Source of the DNA: Dryas octopetala | Lineage: Eukaryota > Streptophyta > Magnoliopsida > Rosales > Rosaceae | Direction of reading: 5' to 3' | DNA length: 64,000 nucleotides | NCBI GenBank assembly: GCA_963921425.1 | Contig: OY992837.1 | Location: 8,777,896 to 8,841,895, forward strand | Shown: one piece after another, positions 26,140 through 37,294 of the stretch | How positions within the stretch are numbered: position 1 is the first letter of the stretch | Layout of the letters: each line of letters opens with the position of its first letter | The notes under the pieces: generated by a model | Databases searched by the model: none | The model's input: only the letters and a program-made list of their open reading frames with translations | Told to the model about the DNA's origin: nothing | Program-made: the position numbers and the translations under genes

Positions 26140-26563
26140 ATTTTGATAGGTCAATAGTTTGATTCCTTTTAATGTAACAAAAAGATAGACAAAATTAAAA
26201 AGAACCCATTATCGAAAAGGGTGGAAGGGCTGCCTTTACACTTTCACCAATATCCAAGGGCCCTATAGCAAAATTCATATCAAAACAGAGATAAAATGAA
26301 CCTCTTTAATCAAGGACTAAACTAGTTATATGTGCATGACAGAAAAAAAGGCAGATAATGCTGAGAATATGGAATATGAGGAGGCAGCAGCAAGTCTACA
26401 AATAGATGAAGACATGCATGAAAGCTTAAGGTGCTCCAAGAGTGTCGAGAAATAACGGCTATATATAGCAGAGTGGTCTACAGTTAGCAGAGAGCAAAAG
26501 TATGTGGCCTATTAGGTACGTATACCACAACCACAAGCTGATAGAGTTCCATACAAGAATTTA
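26140..26563. other. Spacer upstream of the carbonic anhydrase gene
   Basis: AT-rich with no gene recognised. GACATGCATGAAAG near 26410 contains an RY-like CATGCATG core, common in plant promoters but not diagnostic. Confidence 0.45.
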
Positions 26564-26573
26564 ATTATATAAA
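26564..26573 (+). promoter_or_regulatory. TATA box of the carbonic anhydrase gene
   Basis: ATTATATAAAG lies about 155 bases before the ATG at 26726. A second TTATATAAAC follows at about 26578. A (GCT)n run at 26694-26712 sits just before the start codon. Confidence 0.45.
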
Positions 26574-26725
26574 GGTTTATATAAACCAATTAATAAAACT
26601 TATGCAATCCCCGATTAATTACCCTCTTTGTTTTACTTAACAAGTGAAGGGGAATTAATTAGGAGCTCATTGTGGATTGAATTGATCAGATTACGCTGCT
26701 GCTGCTGCTGCTTTAGCAATTAAAA

Positions 26726-26830
26726 ATGGAGTCTGCTGCTGCTAGAATTCCCTTCTTCATCCTTCTTGTTGTTGTAGCATTGCAGCTGCTTGTTGGCACT
26801 TCAGCTAATTCCCCTGTCTTACCAAGTATG

Positions 26831-26872
<42 letters not shown>

Positions 26873-29800
26873 CACACTTGAGACCTCTTTAATATTATGG
26901 AGAAATAGGTCAGAATTTACGGATTTAGTTTGCAACAGAAATTTAGAGTCCGTTAACAATGAGTGACAGCCACTAATTTAATTATCATATACCATATATA
27001 TATGTCAATGATCATTTGGTCTAATAGATGACACTTAGTCTTGAAGTAGATTCTGAGTTCAAAACTGATGGATGTTAGTCCATTAATAAAAAAAAAATTA
27101 CTATATATACATTTTTTTTCTCTCTCACTATGTCTGCATTGCCATAAAAACCAGAACAACCAATATATTTGGTCTTGTTTAATTCTTGGAAATATAATGG
27201 TTGAATTTAATTATTGCTAATTAATCTATTTTTTATGTGTTGGAAATTGATGGATCCACCACCACCAGACCTGAATTCACCTATGTTTACGTACTCGGGG
27301 GCGACTGGGCCTAACAAATGGGCAAGCTTGAGCCCATATTTCTCAGCGTGTAATGGGAAGAAGCAATCTCCTGTGGACATCAGAAAGAAGAATGTGTTCT
27401 ACAACAACAACTTAGAGCCATTAAGCAGACACTACGGTGCTACAAATGCCACATTGTTTAACAACGGCTTTAACCTTGGGGTAAATTTGTGTTCTTCAAC
27501 TTCAATTCTTCTACATATATATATATATATATGGAATAATTTTAAGAGAAATTTTTGTATGAGATGATCATATATATAATTTCGGTCTCACAACAAGCAC
27601 GTGATTAATCCCACCATATAAACTGTGGGTCTTACTAAAGTGAGATCATATATGCTCATACAATGTAACATATGTGGCTCATCCATAAGTCTCATATGAA
27701 AAAGTTAGAGTTAAAGTGTTATATTGTTTATCAAATGATTTGACAATACTTCATTTACTTAATTTGGATCCATTTTGAGCCATCTCATATTATTTATAAT
27801 AAGTAAAATATTGGCATGCCTACTAACATATTATTTTATAGAAAAAGTCTTGAATGGAGAAAGTGATACTACATGTATGGTATGACCACTCAGTCTATGG
27901 CGCTATGTGTTCTATTTGTTTTAAAAAAACTATAAATTTTAGTTGAAATAAGAATACATGTCAATATATAAATCGATATCATACCATACACATGACACGA
28001 CTATCCCACTAAACAATCTCTTTATTTGATAACAGCAGCATTATTGCTTAAGCCATAAAGCTCAACATTTTGGAAGGGATTTAGTGACCAACTTTGTATC
28101 TGCTTTTCTTTTTCCTTCTTATTTTTTATTTTTTTTTTGCAGGTGCATTTCGATAAAGTTTTGGGAACATTGGTTGTGGATGGTAAGAACTACACCTTGA
28201 AGCAGATGCACTGGCATTCTCCCTCTGAGCACCGCCTTAATGGTGTCCAGTATGTGCTCTTTCTGTGTCTCTCTGTCTAATATAATCTTCATCTAATAAG
28301 TTCTATCTAAATTGGGTGACACTTGAAATTGCAAAGAAGCATGCACAAATTAAAGAGTGTTTCATTGGCTTAATTTGGAACTCAATTCTGAGCCCCAATT
28401 CAGGTTGTGTTGCACAGCCTGGTGGGGTTAGAGCAAGACCATTAATTTTATGAAGGCAGCCCAACAATTTAAGGCCATATGTGACAATCTTTACAAAATG
28501 AGATGAAATCTTAGCCATGCCTTGGAAAAGTACGCTTTCATTCTTGTAACTTTTGAGCAAATTAAGCTGCAAAGCTAATGGGCATATTTCATTATTAACT
28601 GCTACAGATATTCAACCGAGCTTCATCTAGTTCACCAGGCAGATGATCAAAGCCTCTCAGTTGTGGCAATTCTCTTCCAACTCGGCAAGGATGATGTTCT
28701 CCTTAAGAAGGTAGAGTTTCCCCTAACATGTATTTGTCCAATCTATTGTTCGGGCCTCAAGATCCAATTCCATGTTTCGGTGCCAATTCGGGACTTAAGG
28801 TCTGGGGCTCGAGGTTCTTGTCTAGGATTGAGGTTCAAGTCTTGGGCTCAAGGCCTTTAGCTCGAGTTTGGGGTCCAACTCTGAGGCTCATTGCATCGGG
28901 CTTCGAGCCTAGGGTCCGATTTTGGGGGTTGGGCTTCAGGTCAAGGCTCGGGGCTCAAGCTGCAGAGCTTGGGGTCTCCCCAATTTAGGATTTGGGGTTG
29001 AAACATTGTTCGGAGCTAGGGTTTAGAGCCCAAAATTTGAAGTTCAGGACTTAAAATTTAGTGTCCGAATTAATCAATGTTTAGTGCTTGGAGTTTGGTG
29101 CTTGAGATTATGACTCAACCTTTGGCCGAAGTCTTCGGCCAAACATTGGTCAATGTCTAGAGCTTGTGGTAGAAGTTTGGCGCACAAGATTCAAATTCAA
29201 AGTACCGGACTTAGAGTTCGAGGTTGTAGGAAATGGAATTGATCGACATTCCTCACCTCTCTAATGTGGGGATGTGTATTTCACTTTTTTTTTTCTTTTT
29301 TTTTTTCAAATATGGTATACCTTATTATTTTGGGAAAACGAGATTACTCATTCTCAGACTATGAAATTGTCATTCTATTAGAATGCCAATTTAATTTAAT
29401 AAAAGATAGTTGAGAGTACCAAGATATATAGTTGAGAATAATTTGATATTTATTACTAAATTATATGAATTCATTATGCAGATTAAGGAGGAGGTAGTTG
29501 AGCTGTCCAGGGAGGCGAGTGGAAGCACTGAGGATGCTCATATTCCTCTTGGAATCATAGAAATTAAGTACTTACAGAAGAGGACTCACAAATACTACAG
29601 ATATATTGGCTCTCTCACCGTTCCTCCATGCACTGAGAATGTCATCTGGAACGTTCTTGGAAAGGTATATATAATTCATTACTCATTTCACTCATTCTTA
29701 CTTGGACAAAATATCTAAAATCCACACACCTCTAGAATTCTTTCTAATATGATATATATTAATGGAGATGTGAACGCTCTCTCACATCCCGTAATTCTAC

Positions 29801-30044
29801 ACATTTGAATCTGATTCCAGAGAAGACCTCTACGCCCCTATGACGTATAGTTTGACAAATAATGTGAAATGAACATATATATATATATATATATATATGC
29901 ATGGTGCAGGTGAGGTCCATTTCCAAAGAACAGATTAAGGCCATAAAAGCACCATTGGGAGCAGCTTACAAGAATAATTCAAGACCACTGCAGCCTCTCA
30001 ATGGACGCAAGATCGAGCTCTACGATGAGAGTCGTAAGCAATAA
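26726..30044 (+). CDS. Alpha-type carbonic anhydrase, 6 exons
   Basis: Catalyses CO2 + H2O to bicarbonate + H+, in the secretory route or plastid. Exons: 26726-26825, 27269-27480, 28143-28249, 28608-28710, 29482-29664, 29910-30044, in phase with GT-AG borders, giving 279 aa. Residues 1-27 form a signal peptide ([15 protein letters not shown]). The alpha-CA domain follows: [21 protein letters not shown], then the zinc-binding histidines in MHWHSPSEH and ELHLVH, and the active-site threonine region [13 protein letters not shown]. The Cys of [14 protein letters not shown] and that of VPPCTENV are the pair that forms the conserved disulphide. NxT/NxS sites (e.g. NATLF, NYTLK) suggest glycosylation. 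All three zinc ligands are present, so it should be active. Introns contain microsatellites and an odd minisatellite-like stretch. Length is near the plant ACA norm of about 270-285 aa. Confidence 0.92.
26829..26868. repeat. (CT)n microsatellite in intron 1
   Basis: About 19 CT units close to the splice donor of intron 1 in the carbonic anhydrase gene. Confidence 0.9.
28745..29000. repeat. Degenerate minisatellite in intron 4
   Basis: Within intron 4 (28711-29481), variants of GGGCTCGAGG/GGGGTCCA/GGCTCAAGG recur about every 12-20 bases, giving a G/T/C-rich island in AT-rich DNA. Weaker echoes of the motif (e.g. GGAGCTAGGGTTTAGAGCCC) continue to about 29230. No fixed unit length is obvious by eye. 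Confidence 0.6.
29872..29898. repeat. (AT)n microsatellite in intron 5
   Basis: About 12 AT units roughly 10 bases before the acceptor of the last carbonic anhydrase exon. Confidence 0.9.
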
Positions 30045-30504
30045 ACGTACTCAACATTTTCACATCAGTGTGTGCCATAAGTGATCAATGAAAATTTTGA
30101 GTTTGGAAAACAAAAGTTTGCCTATGTCTTTTTCTAACTTGTTGTCTCTAGAGCGGTTAACCACTCTGCACATGATAATCATTCTGTGTCTATTTATCAC
30201 TTAGATTTTAAGTTTTAAATATTTTAGACAATTAAGGTACCCAAAATTTGAGAGTTAAACACTTAGAAGGAAGTTCTAAGCTATAATTCCAGGGTTTAGG
30301 ATAAAAAATAATTATGGACCTTAAATTAATTAACCTTGTTGAGATTGAATAAAAAATAAAAACTGACAAACTTAAATTGTCGATTGATCCCAATAGGTAA
30401 ATTGTGCAACCCGATCAATTTACCTCCTCCGCCAATCAAATCGACATGATTATTCATTCTAGAGAATTTTTCACAATATATACATATAGTAATGTGTATA
30501 TATA
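30045..30504. other. Carbonic anhydrase 3' UTR and spacer
   Basis: AT-rich DNA; no canonical AATAAA stands out and no gene is seen. Confidence 0.5.
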
Positions 30505-30891
30505 GGCCCTTTCCATTGAGGGACCTCTCAAATAATTTTATATACGGAATCTCTCATGAAGTCCACTTCATATAGTATTTCAACAATTCGAACCATCTAT
30601 TTTTTAAGTCTGTATTCAAAGTTTATCTTTACAAAAAATTAGACAAATTGGAAATCACAACTATCAAACTTTGATCAAATAAATAGACAAACCAAATATT
30701 TTCGATAAACATTTGAATTTTAATTAATGGTTAAATGATTTCCGATTAACCTAATTTTTTGCAAGGACGATCCTTCAATTGAGACAAAAAAAAAAAATAG
30801 ACGGTTTCGATTATCAAAATACAATGTGAAGTGGACTCCACAAGAGATCCCTTAAATAAGCTTATTTAAGAAATCCATCTATGGAAGAGGC
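30505..30891. mobile_element. Palindromic MITE, copy A
   Basis: The left end GGCCCTTTCCATTGAG and the right end, read in reverse as GCCTCTTCCATAGATGG, begin long inverted arms that meet near 30700. Both arms contain AAAAAATTAG(A)C and the CAAAATAC / GTATTTCAACAATTC complement. It is diverged from the adjacent copy B. There is no coding capacity. Confidence 0.7.
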
Positions 30892-30907
30892 ATGTATATA
30901 TATAATC

Positions 30908-31303
30908 AGATCCCTTCTATTGAGGGATTCCTCAAATAATTTTATTTAAGGGATCCCTCATGGGACCACTCTATATTGTATTTCAACAATCCAAACTATC
31001 TATTTTATAAGTCTTTATTCAAAAATCATTCTTGCAAAAAATTAGACAAATTGGAAACCACTAAGCTATCTTACTTTGATCAAATAAATAGATGACCAAA
31101 ATATTTTTTATAAACATTTGAAATGATGACCATTTAATCAAATGAGTAAATGGTTTTCGTTTTAACTAATTTTTTACAAAGATGATCATTCAATGGAGAC
31201 TTAGAATGTAGATGGTTCCGATCATCAAAATACTATAGAGTGGGCCCCACAAGAGATCTCTTATTTATTGTTAAATGAGAGATTTCTCAATAGAAAGGGT
31301 CTG
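30908..31303. mobile_element. Palindromic MITE, copy B
   Basis: Same family as 30505-30891 and in direct tandem with it, separated by about 16 bases of TATA-rich DNA. Ends are AGATCCCTTCTATTGAG and, reversed, AGACCCTTTCTATTGAG. The two arms pair along almost the full 396 bp. Confidence 0.75.
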
Positions 31304-31591
31304 TATATATAATAATATAATTAACATACATTAAGACACTCGGATATATTATATATGTTGTCAAATTGTCAATGTAAATTTATTTTAAAAAATTCACCAA
31401 GTTAATAGTTTAGATGGAGAGTATGACAACATATAAACAGAGGGAAAATATTAGCAAAAGAACTATAATTATACCTCTATTTTCAGTTGAATATCTCGTT
31501 TTCACTTTATTTCAATTAAGGACTATTATTTTTCAAGTGCTTCAATCAAAGATATTCCGTCAATTCTGTCAAAACTTCTATTAAAATTGAG

Positions 31592-31608
31592 CACGTGAGG
31601 GTCACGTG
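31592..31608. promoter_or_regulatory. Paired G-boxes in the left MULE TIR
   Basis: Two CACGTG cores at 31592-31597 and 31603-31608, 11 bases apart. The mirror pair is at 33385-33390 and 33396-33401 in the right TIR. CACGTG is the core bound by plant bZIP and bHLH factors; no binding is shown here. Confidence 0.4.
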
Positions 31609-32102
31609 ACCAATTTATAAGGGCAAAAAAGTCTTTTCTCTTAAAAAAAATTAGAAAAAAAACAAAACTAAATAAATTTAAAAACAAAACAAAATTCCCT
31701 CCATCTCCCACCCTCGCCACCCCCTACCCAACATTCCTCTCACCCAGCCCAGCCCCACCCCGCCCCTCCCCTCCCCTCCCCTCCCCTCCCTTTTTCTTTC
31801 TCTTATATCTCTGCCTCTCTTATCTTTCTCTTTCTCTCTGCCCCCCAACCAGTTCCCCTTCCCCGTCACAGTCACCTATCCCCACCCCATCCTCCCCTTA
31901 TACCATCATTATCCCTCCCCCCTCCCCCACTTGTCCCAGCGCTGGCCCCATCCAGCTCCACCACCCCAACCCAGCCCCGGCCCCGTCGCAAAACCCAGTC
32001 AAACCCACCCAGAGAAACTTGTTTTCCTTATACAAAATTTTGGGTTATTGGAGGGGGCATGACTATGCTTGATGATATCATTTTTCGTATATGTGCTTGC
32101 AG

Positions 32103-32171
32103 GGCTTAACAAGAGAACCACGTCTGAGAAACTTAATGAATCATTCTCTAAATTTGGTGAAGTGGTTAATG
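32103..32171 (+). pseudogene. Captured RRM exon fragment (ORRM2-like)
   Basis: After an acceptor-like GCTTGCAG the frame reads GLNKRTTSEKL then FSKFGEVVN and stops at a donor-like G|GTAATA. This matches the first half of an RNA-recognition motif as in plant mitochondrial RRM proteins of the ORRM2 (At5g54580) kind. Only this exon is present, flanked by intron-like DNA, inside a Mutator-like element, so I read it as a transduplicated fragment rather than a gene. Confidence 0.6.
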
Positions 32172-32362
32172 GTAATATCGTGTTACAATCTTTCTTGTTC
32201 ATGCTTGCAGTTCTGCTTTCGTTTCTGTCAAAGTGAGCTAGAGAGGGAGAGGAGACACACAACATAATTAGTAGTGTGATCAACTAAGTTAAATTATCCA
32301 TGAATTTAAGATTTTGAATTTCTTTATCTGTCTCATTAATGTTAAGTAATTTGTGTTTACAC

Positions 32363-33048
32363 TAGGGGTGGGTCGGAAAACCGCTATAACCGAACCGCAC
32401 CCGAAAATCGACGCGACCGATCCGCCCAGCAACCGCTCCGACGAGAGCCGACGCATTGGTTGCGGTTTTCTAACCGATCCGACAGGGGGCGGAGGCGGAG
32501 GCGGCTTCTAAACCCCCTCACCGTCGGTAAACCGCACCGACCGACCCTTCTTCATCTTCTTCTTCTCTCTTGGTTTCTGGCAGCAAGCAGCTTCTTTTTC
32601 TTCTTCTCCTCTCCTGGTTTCTCTTTTTTTTCCTCTCCTAGTTTCTGGCGCGCAGCAACTTCTTCTTCTTCTTCAACCTGCAACCTCGCCGCCGAGATGG
32701 ACGACCTTTCTTTTTCGACTGCTGCAACCTCGCCGCTGCGATGGACGACCTCAGATGCCGTCGCCGCGATGGACAACCTCAGATGCCGCTGCAGCTTCTT
32801 CTTCTTCTTCAACCTGCAAGTCCTGCAACCATCGCACAGCCACACCAAGCACAGCCACACCCAAACAGAAAGCTGGTCGGTTTGGATCCATTTCGAACCG
32901 ATCCGACCGTCACTTGCGGTTTCACCGACAGTCGGTTCACCGACAGAGTCGGTGGCGGCAGCGGTTGGCGTTTTGCCCATTTCGACCCTTGTCGGTCGGT
33001 CGACGGTATGTGGCTGGCGGTTCGGTTACCGACACCGACCCACCCCTA
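32363..33048. mobile_element. Non-autonomous hAT element, 686 bp, nested
   Basis: The terminal inverted repeat TAGGGGTGGGTCGG is perfect over 14 bases at both ends. An exact 8-bp target duplication GTTTACAC flanks it (32355-32362 and 33049-33056), diagnostic of hAT. The interior is GC-rich with CTT runs and imperfect repeats around GATGGACGACCTCAGATGCC (32695-32790). Long frames on both strands are compositional; no hAT transposase motif is seen. Confidence 0.9.
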
Positions 33049-33551
33049 GTTTACACAACAGGCTAGTTTTATAATTTAGGATATAAATTTGTAGAGGGAA
33101 AATTAATGTGTGGTTTAAGCCTGACATTAGAGTTCATTGGAACTGGTGCATTTTTAATTTGGACATACGCAGAGAATTTTCTTTCTCTGCGTGGCGAAAA
33201 ATGTTGTATAAGGAAAACAAGTTTCTATGCAGGGGAATGTTTGGTGGGGCTGGGTGGCGAAAAATGATATTGGGAGGGACGGGGTGGGATTGGGCTGCGG
33301 GAGATGGAGGGAATTTTTTTTTTGCTTTTAAATTTTTTATAATTTTTTTTATGAGAAAAGACTTTTTTGTCCTTATAAATTGGTCACGTGACCCTCACGT
33401 GATCAATTTTAACAGAAATTTTGACAGAATTAACGGAATATTCTTGATTGAAGCAGTTGAAAAATAATAGTTCTTGATTGAAGTAAAGTGAAAACGGAGA
33501 TCCTTAACTAAAAATAGGGGTATAATTATAATCTTTTGCTAACATTTTCCC

Positions 33552-36276
33552 TATAAACATATATCAATGTGAAGGAATCCCACCTCATATAAATGCATTA
33601 ATTTATGCATGAAACGTATGCTAGATAACAATTGGGGTGGATGTATTATTGGGTCGATGACTTTCTTTTTCAATTTGAATATTGCATAACAAGATTACTG
33701 ATGGACATAAACGACTAATTGGGTGGTTCATCAAGCTGACAACGACTTGCTTCATTCTTCTCCGCAGTATCCGCCCTAAATTAGTCACATGATTTAGCAA
33801 CTGGATTCGATCACCTATTAATCAGTGAACCTGCTTCCAAAATATAAAATAAACTGGAAAAGTTCGTGGACAAACTGACAAGGTATTTTAGAACCCGGTA
33901 GCTAAGGTGAGCAAATTTTTTATACGTCGTTGGAGTCTAATGACAATTAGATATTTTTCATTAAAGATAATTCACAGATGTTTTTATTAGAGTCCAATGC
34001 AATGCATTGAACATATTGAACAAATAACTTAGTAGAATGGAAAAGACAGAGCTACTCATTGTATAGACAAGTAATTGCTTGCCTTAAGGATATGGTTTTG
34101 TTTAAAAAGGGAATTGGATTATGAAGCCTATTAATGAATTTCTTTCCGAACAAATATTTGCGGATCAATTTTTTGAAGTTAGCTCAAATGGTAAGAGAGA
34201 ATAAAATGACATTTTAGGATTAGAATAGATGAAAAGTTCAATTTTAAGGATCTTAAATGTAACAAAGAATAAAAGGAACCGAATGCAAGCATTGGTCAAG
34301 GACTTGAGGATGGTGAGTGAAACGAGTGTGAAGAGGTTAATTTTTAATTAGTTTTGGGATCAACTTTTCATGGCACATCTCTTTTAATACAATTGGCAAA
34401 ATGCGGACATTTCAATGATAGTGATCATGTAGTCAATAGTCTACTAAATGGTTCACATAACGAATGGATCCACCAAATTCAGAGTCAACAATGCATGTCC
34501 AGGTCATAGATGACCAGATCGACTCCAATTCAACGACTGGATGATGCACACATGACCTGGTCCCTTTTTCATTCTAAAATAATCAATTTTTTAACCTTTA
34601 ATTCATGGTATATAATAGGGAGAAAAACTTGTATGAGACTTGCGTATGCATAGTATATATTTTTATAATTATATTCCTTTTATTACATTACATATTATGT
34701 AATGGAAGAGATAAATATATAAAATGTATATGCCCGACCTACCGAAGCTTTTCTCATATAATAAGAGTAGTGATATCTATAGAAATGCAACAACGAGGTT
34801 ACCATGTCATTAGTAAAGATGTCACTTAAGAAGGAACACCGTCACACTTTTTTTAAAAATAAATTAAAACATAAGGTAGGCATACTCAGAGATTCATTAT
34901 AAACAAATATGTGGAATCATTTTCTTAGAGTTTAAAAGAGAGCAAGCACGTCAACTATAGGCAACTCTTGCCACCACTACGAGTCTATAAGCGCTACAAA
35001 TACTCCATTAATGTTACAAGTCTCTATATGATAAACACATTTTTGTATGATGATTTTGTGTGAGACTCGCGCCAAAATTTCTCTCACATAATGTTACTTC
35101 ATTTAATGATGATGTAATTGCATTGGCGTTGTGCCTTTTAGTTAAAAAAGGGTAATTGTAGGCATGAAATTTTTTGTTTTTTTAAGGTTTCGAAATATTA
35201 CTGAATTGAAATTGTTAAAATTTTATTAAAAGTTTCAATTATTTTAGTCTAAATTTTCAACGGAATCGAAATTCTTTTAAAATTTTTTCGAAATCTAAAA
35301 TTTAATTTCTTGATTATAGGTTTCACAATAATAGTATATATTTTTCTTCTAAAGGGTTACGGGTTACCCTACCCCTCCTTTAGATTGACCCCGTATTACC
35401 TACCATATTAAAAGGAACTTTATTTGGAGTAGAAAAAGTAAGTAAGACAACTCCATTTCTAATTTTCTAATGTGGTAGGCGAAATATCTCCCACTAAAGC
35501 CACTCGCATCACATGTGGGTCTATGCTTTACGGCACATGTTTGGTTCTTTCCGGTGTCTTAATCTATAAAATTACAACCAAAAAAAAAAAGCAATTAATT
35601 TTTCACAATTATTGATAGTGGCACAAGATATTGGTCTACTAGGTCGAAATTAGCCTTAAAAAATTCTTAAAGTAAAATTTATATACTTCACAAGTCGAAA
35701 CCAAATCAGATTTATCAACTAATTATATCTTAATGATATTTCTTTTTCCAATATAAAAACAGCCTACTCCAATTTAGAATTGGATTTGCTTTAAAATTAA
35801 ACATGTAATTATTTTTTATATCAATAAAGACTCACTTCTATATTATTCACCAAACTAAGCTAAATTTATTTCAAGTTCTTTAAAATTGGGGAAAATATAT
35901 GGTTTTCTCCAAATTTTATTACCCAAAATTACAAGAAAATTTACAACTGCTCACTCCCAAAACATATATATTGACAAACCTCATCCTCTAATGAAGTGGA
36001 GAATTTAAAAACGAAAACTAAATTATATAAAAAACAAAAACAAAAAACGAAATGCAGAAAAACGGTAGGTGGTATTGATTCTTTTTACCTCTAAAACCCG
36101 GATGGAGGGAAACCGTTATTCAACGTGCGACGTCATCCCAACGACAATTTAAACAGGAGGCTTGGGTCCCACATAGCCTACCCATGACGACCGCAAACCA
36201 CTCGCTTAATCGCTCACTGTGGGGCCCAGATATCGCCATTGGATCAAGAAAGCTCGATTTCCGGCAGAGACCAACT
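33552..36276. other. Intergenic, 2.7 kb, no gene recognised
   Basis: AT-rich throughout. The stretch 35150-35340 repeats GAAATT/AAATTTT motifs irregularly. The last 200 bases include the 3' region of the minus-strand gene that follows. Confidence 0.5.
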
Positions 36277-37173
36277 CTACGCCACGTCGATACCCGATTC
36301 ACCCACCCACGACCCGGATCTTCGACCCGACACGAACCGCTTCATGCCTCCCAAACTGGGCGGTTCGCTATCCACACTGAATCTCGGGAGCGAATCGGTA
36401 GGCGAGTCCAAATCGTAAGCCGCCGAATCCCTGCCACGCGCTCTCGATGTCACGCTGCTATTTCTCGGAGGCGATTCCCTGTACTGCGCTCTGGTCTCGA
36501 ACGGCGCCGTTTTGTCTCGGCCGCCGTGCCGGAACATCGCCCGAAAACTGGCGAAAAATCCGGTTTTTCGTCTCTCGACCGGTTTGATGGCCTTTTCCAT
36601 GGACGACGTTTCGGACGATCTCTGCCGAGTCCGAAACCGACGCTTCCGGTCCCTCTTCGATCTCACCCTCCCCATACAAGAGACCTTGGGAGACGACGGC
36701 TCGATCATCGCAGCGTCCGATTTCCCGACCGATCCGGACCGTTTCGGAAACAACCGGATGTTTCGGGCCTTGCAATTTCTCCGATTCTTGGTGTCGACGT
36801 AGTTGTGCTTCTGTGGCTTCGGGAGGCCGATGATTGCAGCCTTGGACTTCAAGTTCAAGGAGAACCGCTGCGAATTCGAACCGGAGTTCGGATGATTCGG
36901 ATTCAAGTTCGGGTTCAAGTTCGTGGAGTTGGAGTTGCCTTTGGTGGAGTCCTTGCGCTCGTAGAAGGCGTTGCGGTCGAACCAGTCGTACTCGGCGTCT
37001 CTGGAGAGCCAGAAGGACTCCGGCGGGAAATCCGGCGGTAAGACCGGTTCGTCGGTTTCCTCCTCCTCCGGCCGGTCCTGGCCGCCGTCTGCCTGCGGTT
37101 CGCAGGCGATTTTCCGGTCCATTGTGCCGCCCGCGCACGCCGAAACTAGGGTTTCTAAATCGACTTGTGGCAT
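36277..37173 (-). CDS. Plant-specific protein of unknown function, single exon
   Basis: A 298-aa frame with no intron, starting MPQVDLETLVSACAGG, and much more GC-rich than its surroundings. Visible blocks: an acidic stretch at 29-44; PPDFPPESFWLSRDAEYDWF at 47-66 followed by DRNAFYERKDSTKGN; an Asn/Ser-rich linker at 79-102; then basic segments with EPSSPKVSCMGRVRSK (158-173) and RDRKRRFRTRQR (174-185), which could be a nuclear localisation signal. The region after about 190 is Ser/Arg-rich and probably disordered. I recall similar uncharacterised proteins (PESFWLS and PKVSCMGRV blocks) in other dicots but cannot name the family with certainty, and assign no function. Overlapping plus-strand frames are shadows. 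Confidence 0.8.
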   Translation of the reverse strand: MPQVDLETLVSACAGGTMDRKIACEPQADGGQDRPEEEETDEPVLPPDFPPESFWLSRDAEYDWFDRNAFYERKDSTKGNSNSTNLNPNLNPNHPNSGSNSQRFSLNLKSKAAIIGLPKPQKHNYVDTKNRRNCKARNIRLFPKRSGSVGKSDAAMIEPSSPKVSCMGRVRSKRDRKRRFRTRQRSSETSSMEKAIKPVERRKTGFFASFRAMFRHGGRDKTAPFETRAQYRESPPRNSSVTSRARGRDSAAYDLDSPTDSLPRFSVDSEPPSLGGMKRFVSGRRSGSWVGESGIDVA

Positions 37174-37284
37174 ACCGATCGATCGTTCAAGAAGCTTGTA
37201 CGGTAGTAGAAATGAAGAGCAAGCAAATCTCTGTGAGAGAGAGAGAGAGAAGGCTGAGGAAGAAGTTGTGGAAAGAGGAGGCGT

Positions 37285-37294
37285 TTTATAAAAG
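37285..37294 (-). promoter_or_regulatory. TATA box of the unknown-function gene
   Basis: TTTTATAAAA lies about 115 bases upstream of the minus-strand ATG at 37173. A (CT)n tract on the coding strand (37229-37248) lies in the presumed 5' UTR. Confidence 0.5.

Larger units (their letters stand above)
31442..33551. mobile_element. Mutator-like (Pack-MULE type) non-autonomous element
   Basis: The terminal inverted repeats start GGGAAAATATTAGCAAAAG (left) and GGGAAAATGTTAGCAAAAG (right, reversed). They match closely for about 230 bases, then patchily to about 32045 and from about 33195. Flanks share ATAAACA in direct orientation (31434-31440 and 33553-33559), compatible with a 9-bp Mutator target duplication. 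The interior carries a fragment resembling an RRM gene (32103-32171 and surrounding intron-like DNA) and was later split by a hAT element at 32363-33048. No transposase is encoded. The CT-rich stretch at 31690-31990 lies in the left arm only. Confidence 0.8.

Noticed and set aside
32460..33074. Frames of 102-204 codons on both strands in a GC-rich block
   Set aside because: They lie within the nested hAT element, overlap in several frames and show only low-complexity sequence.
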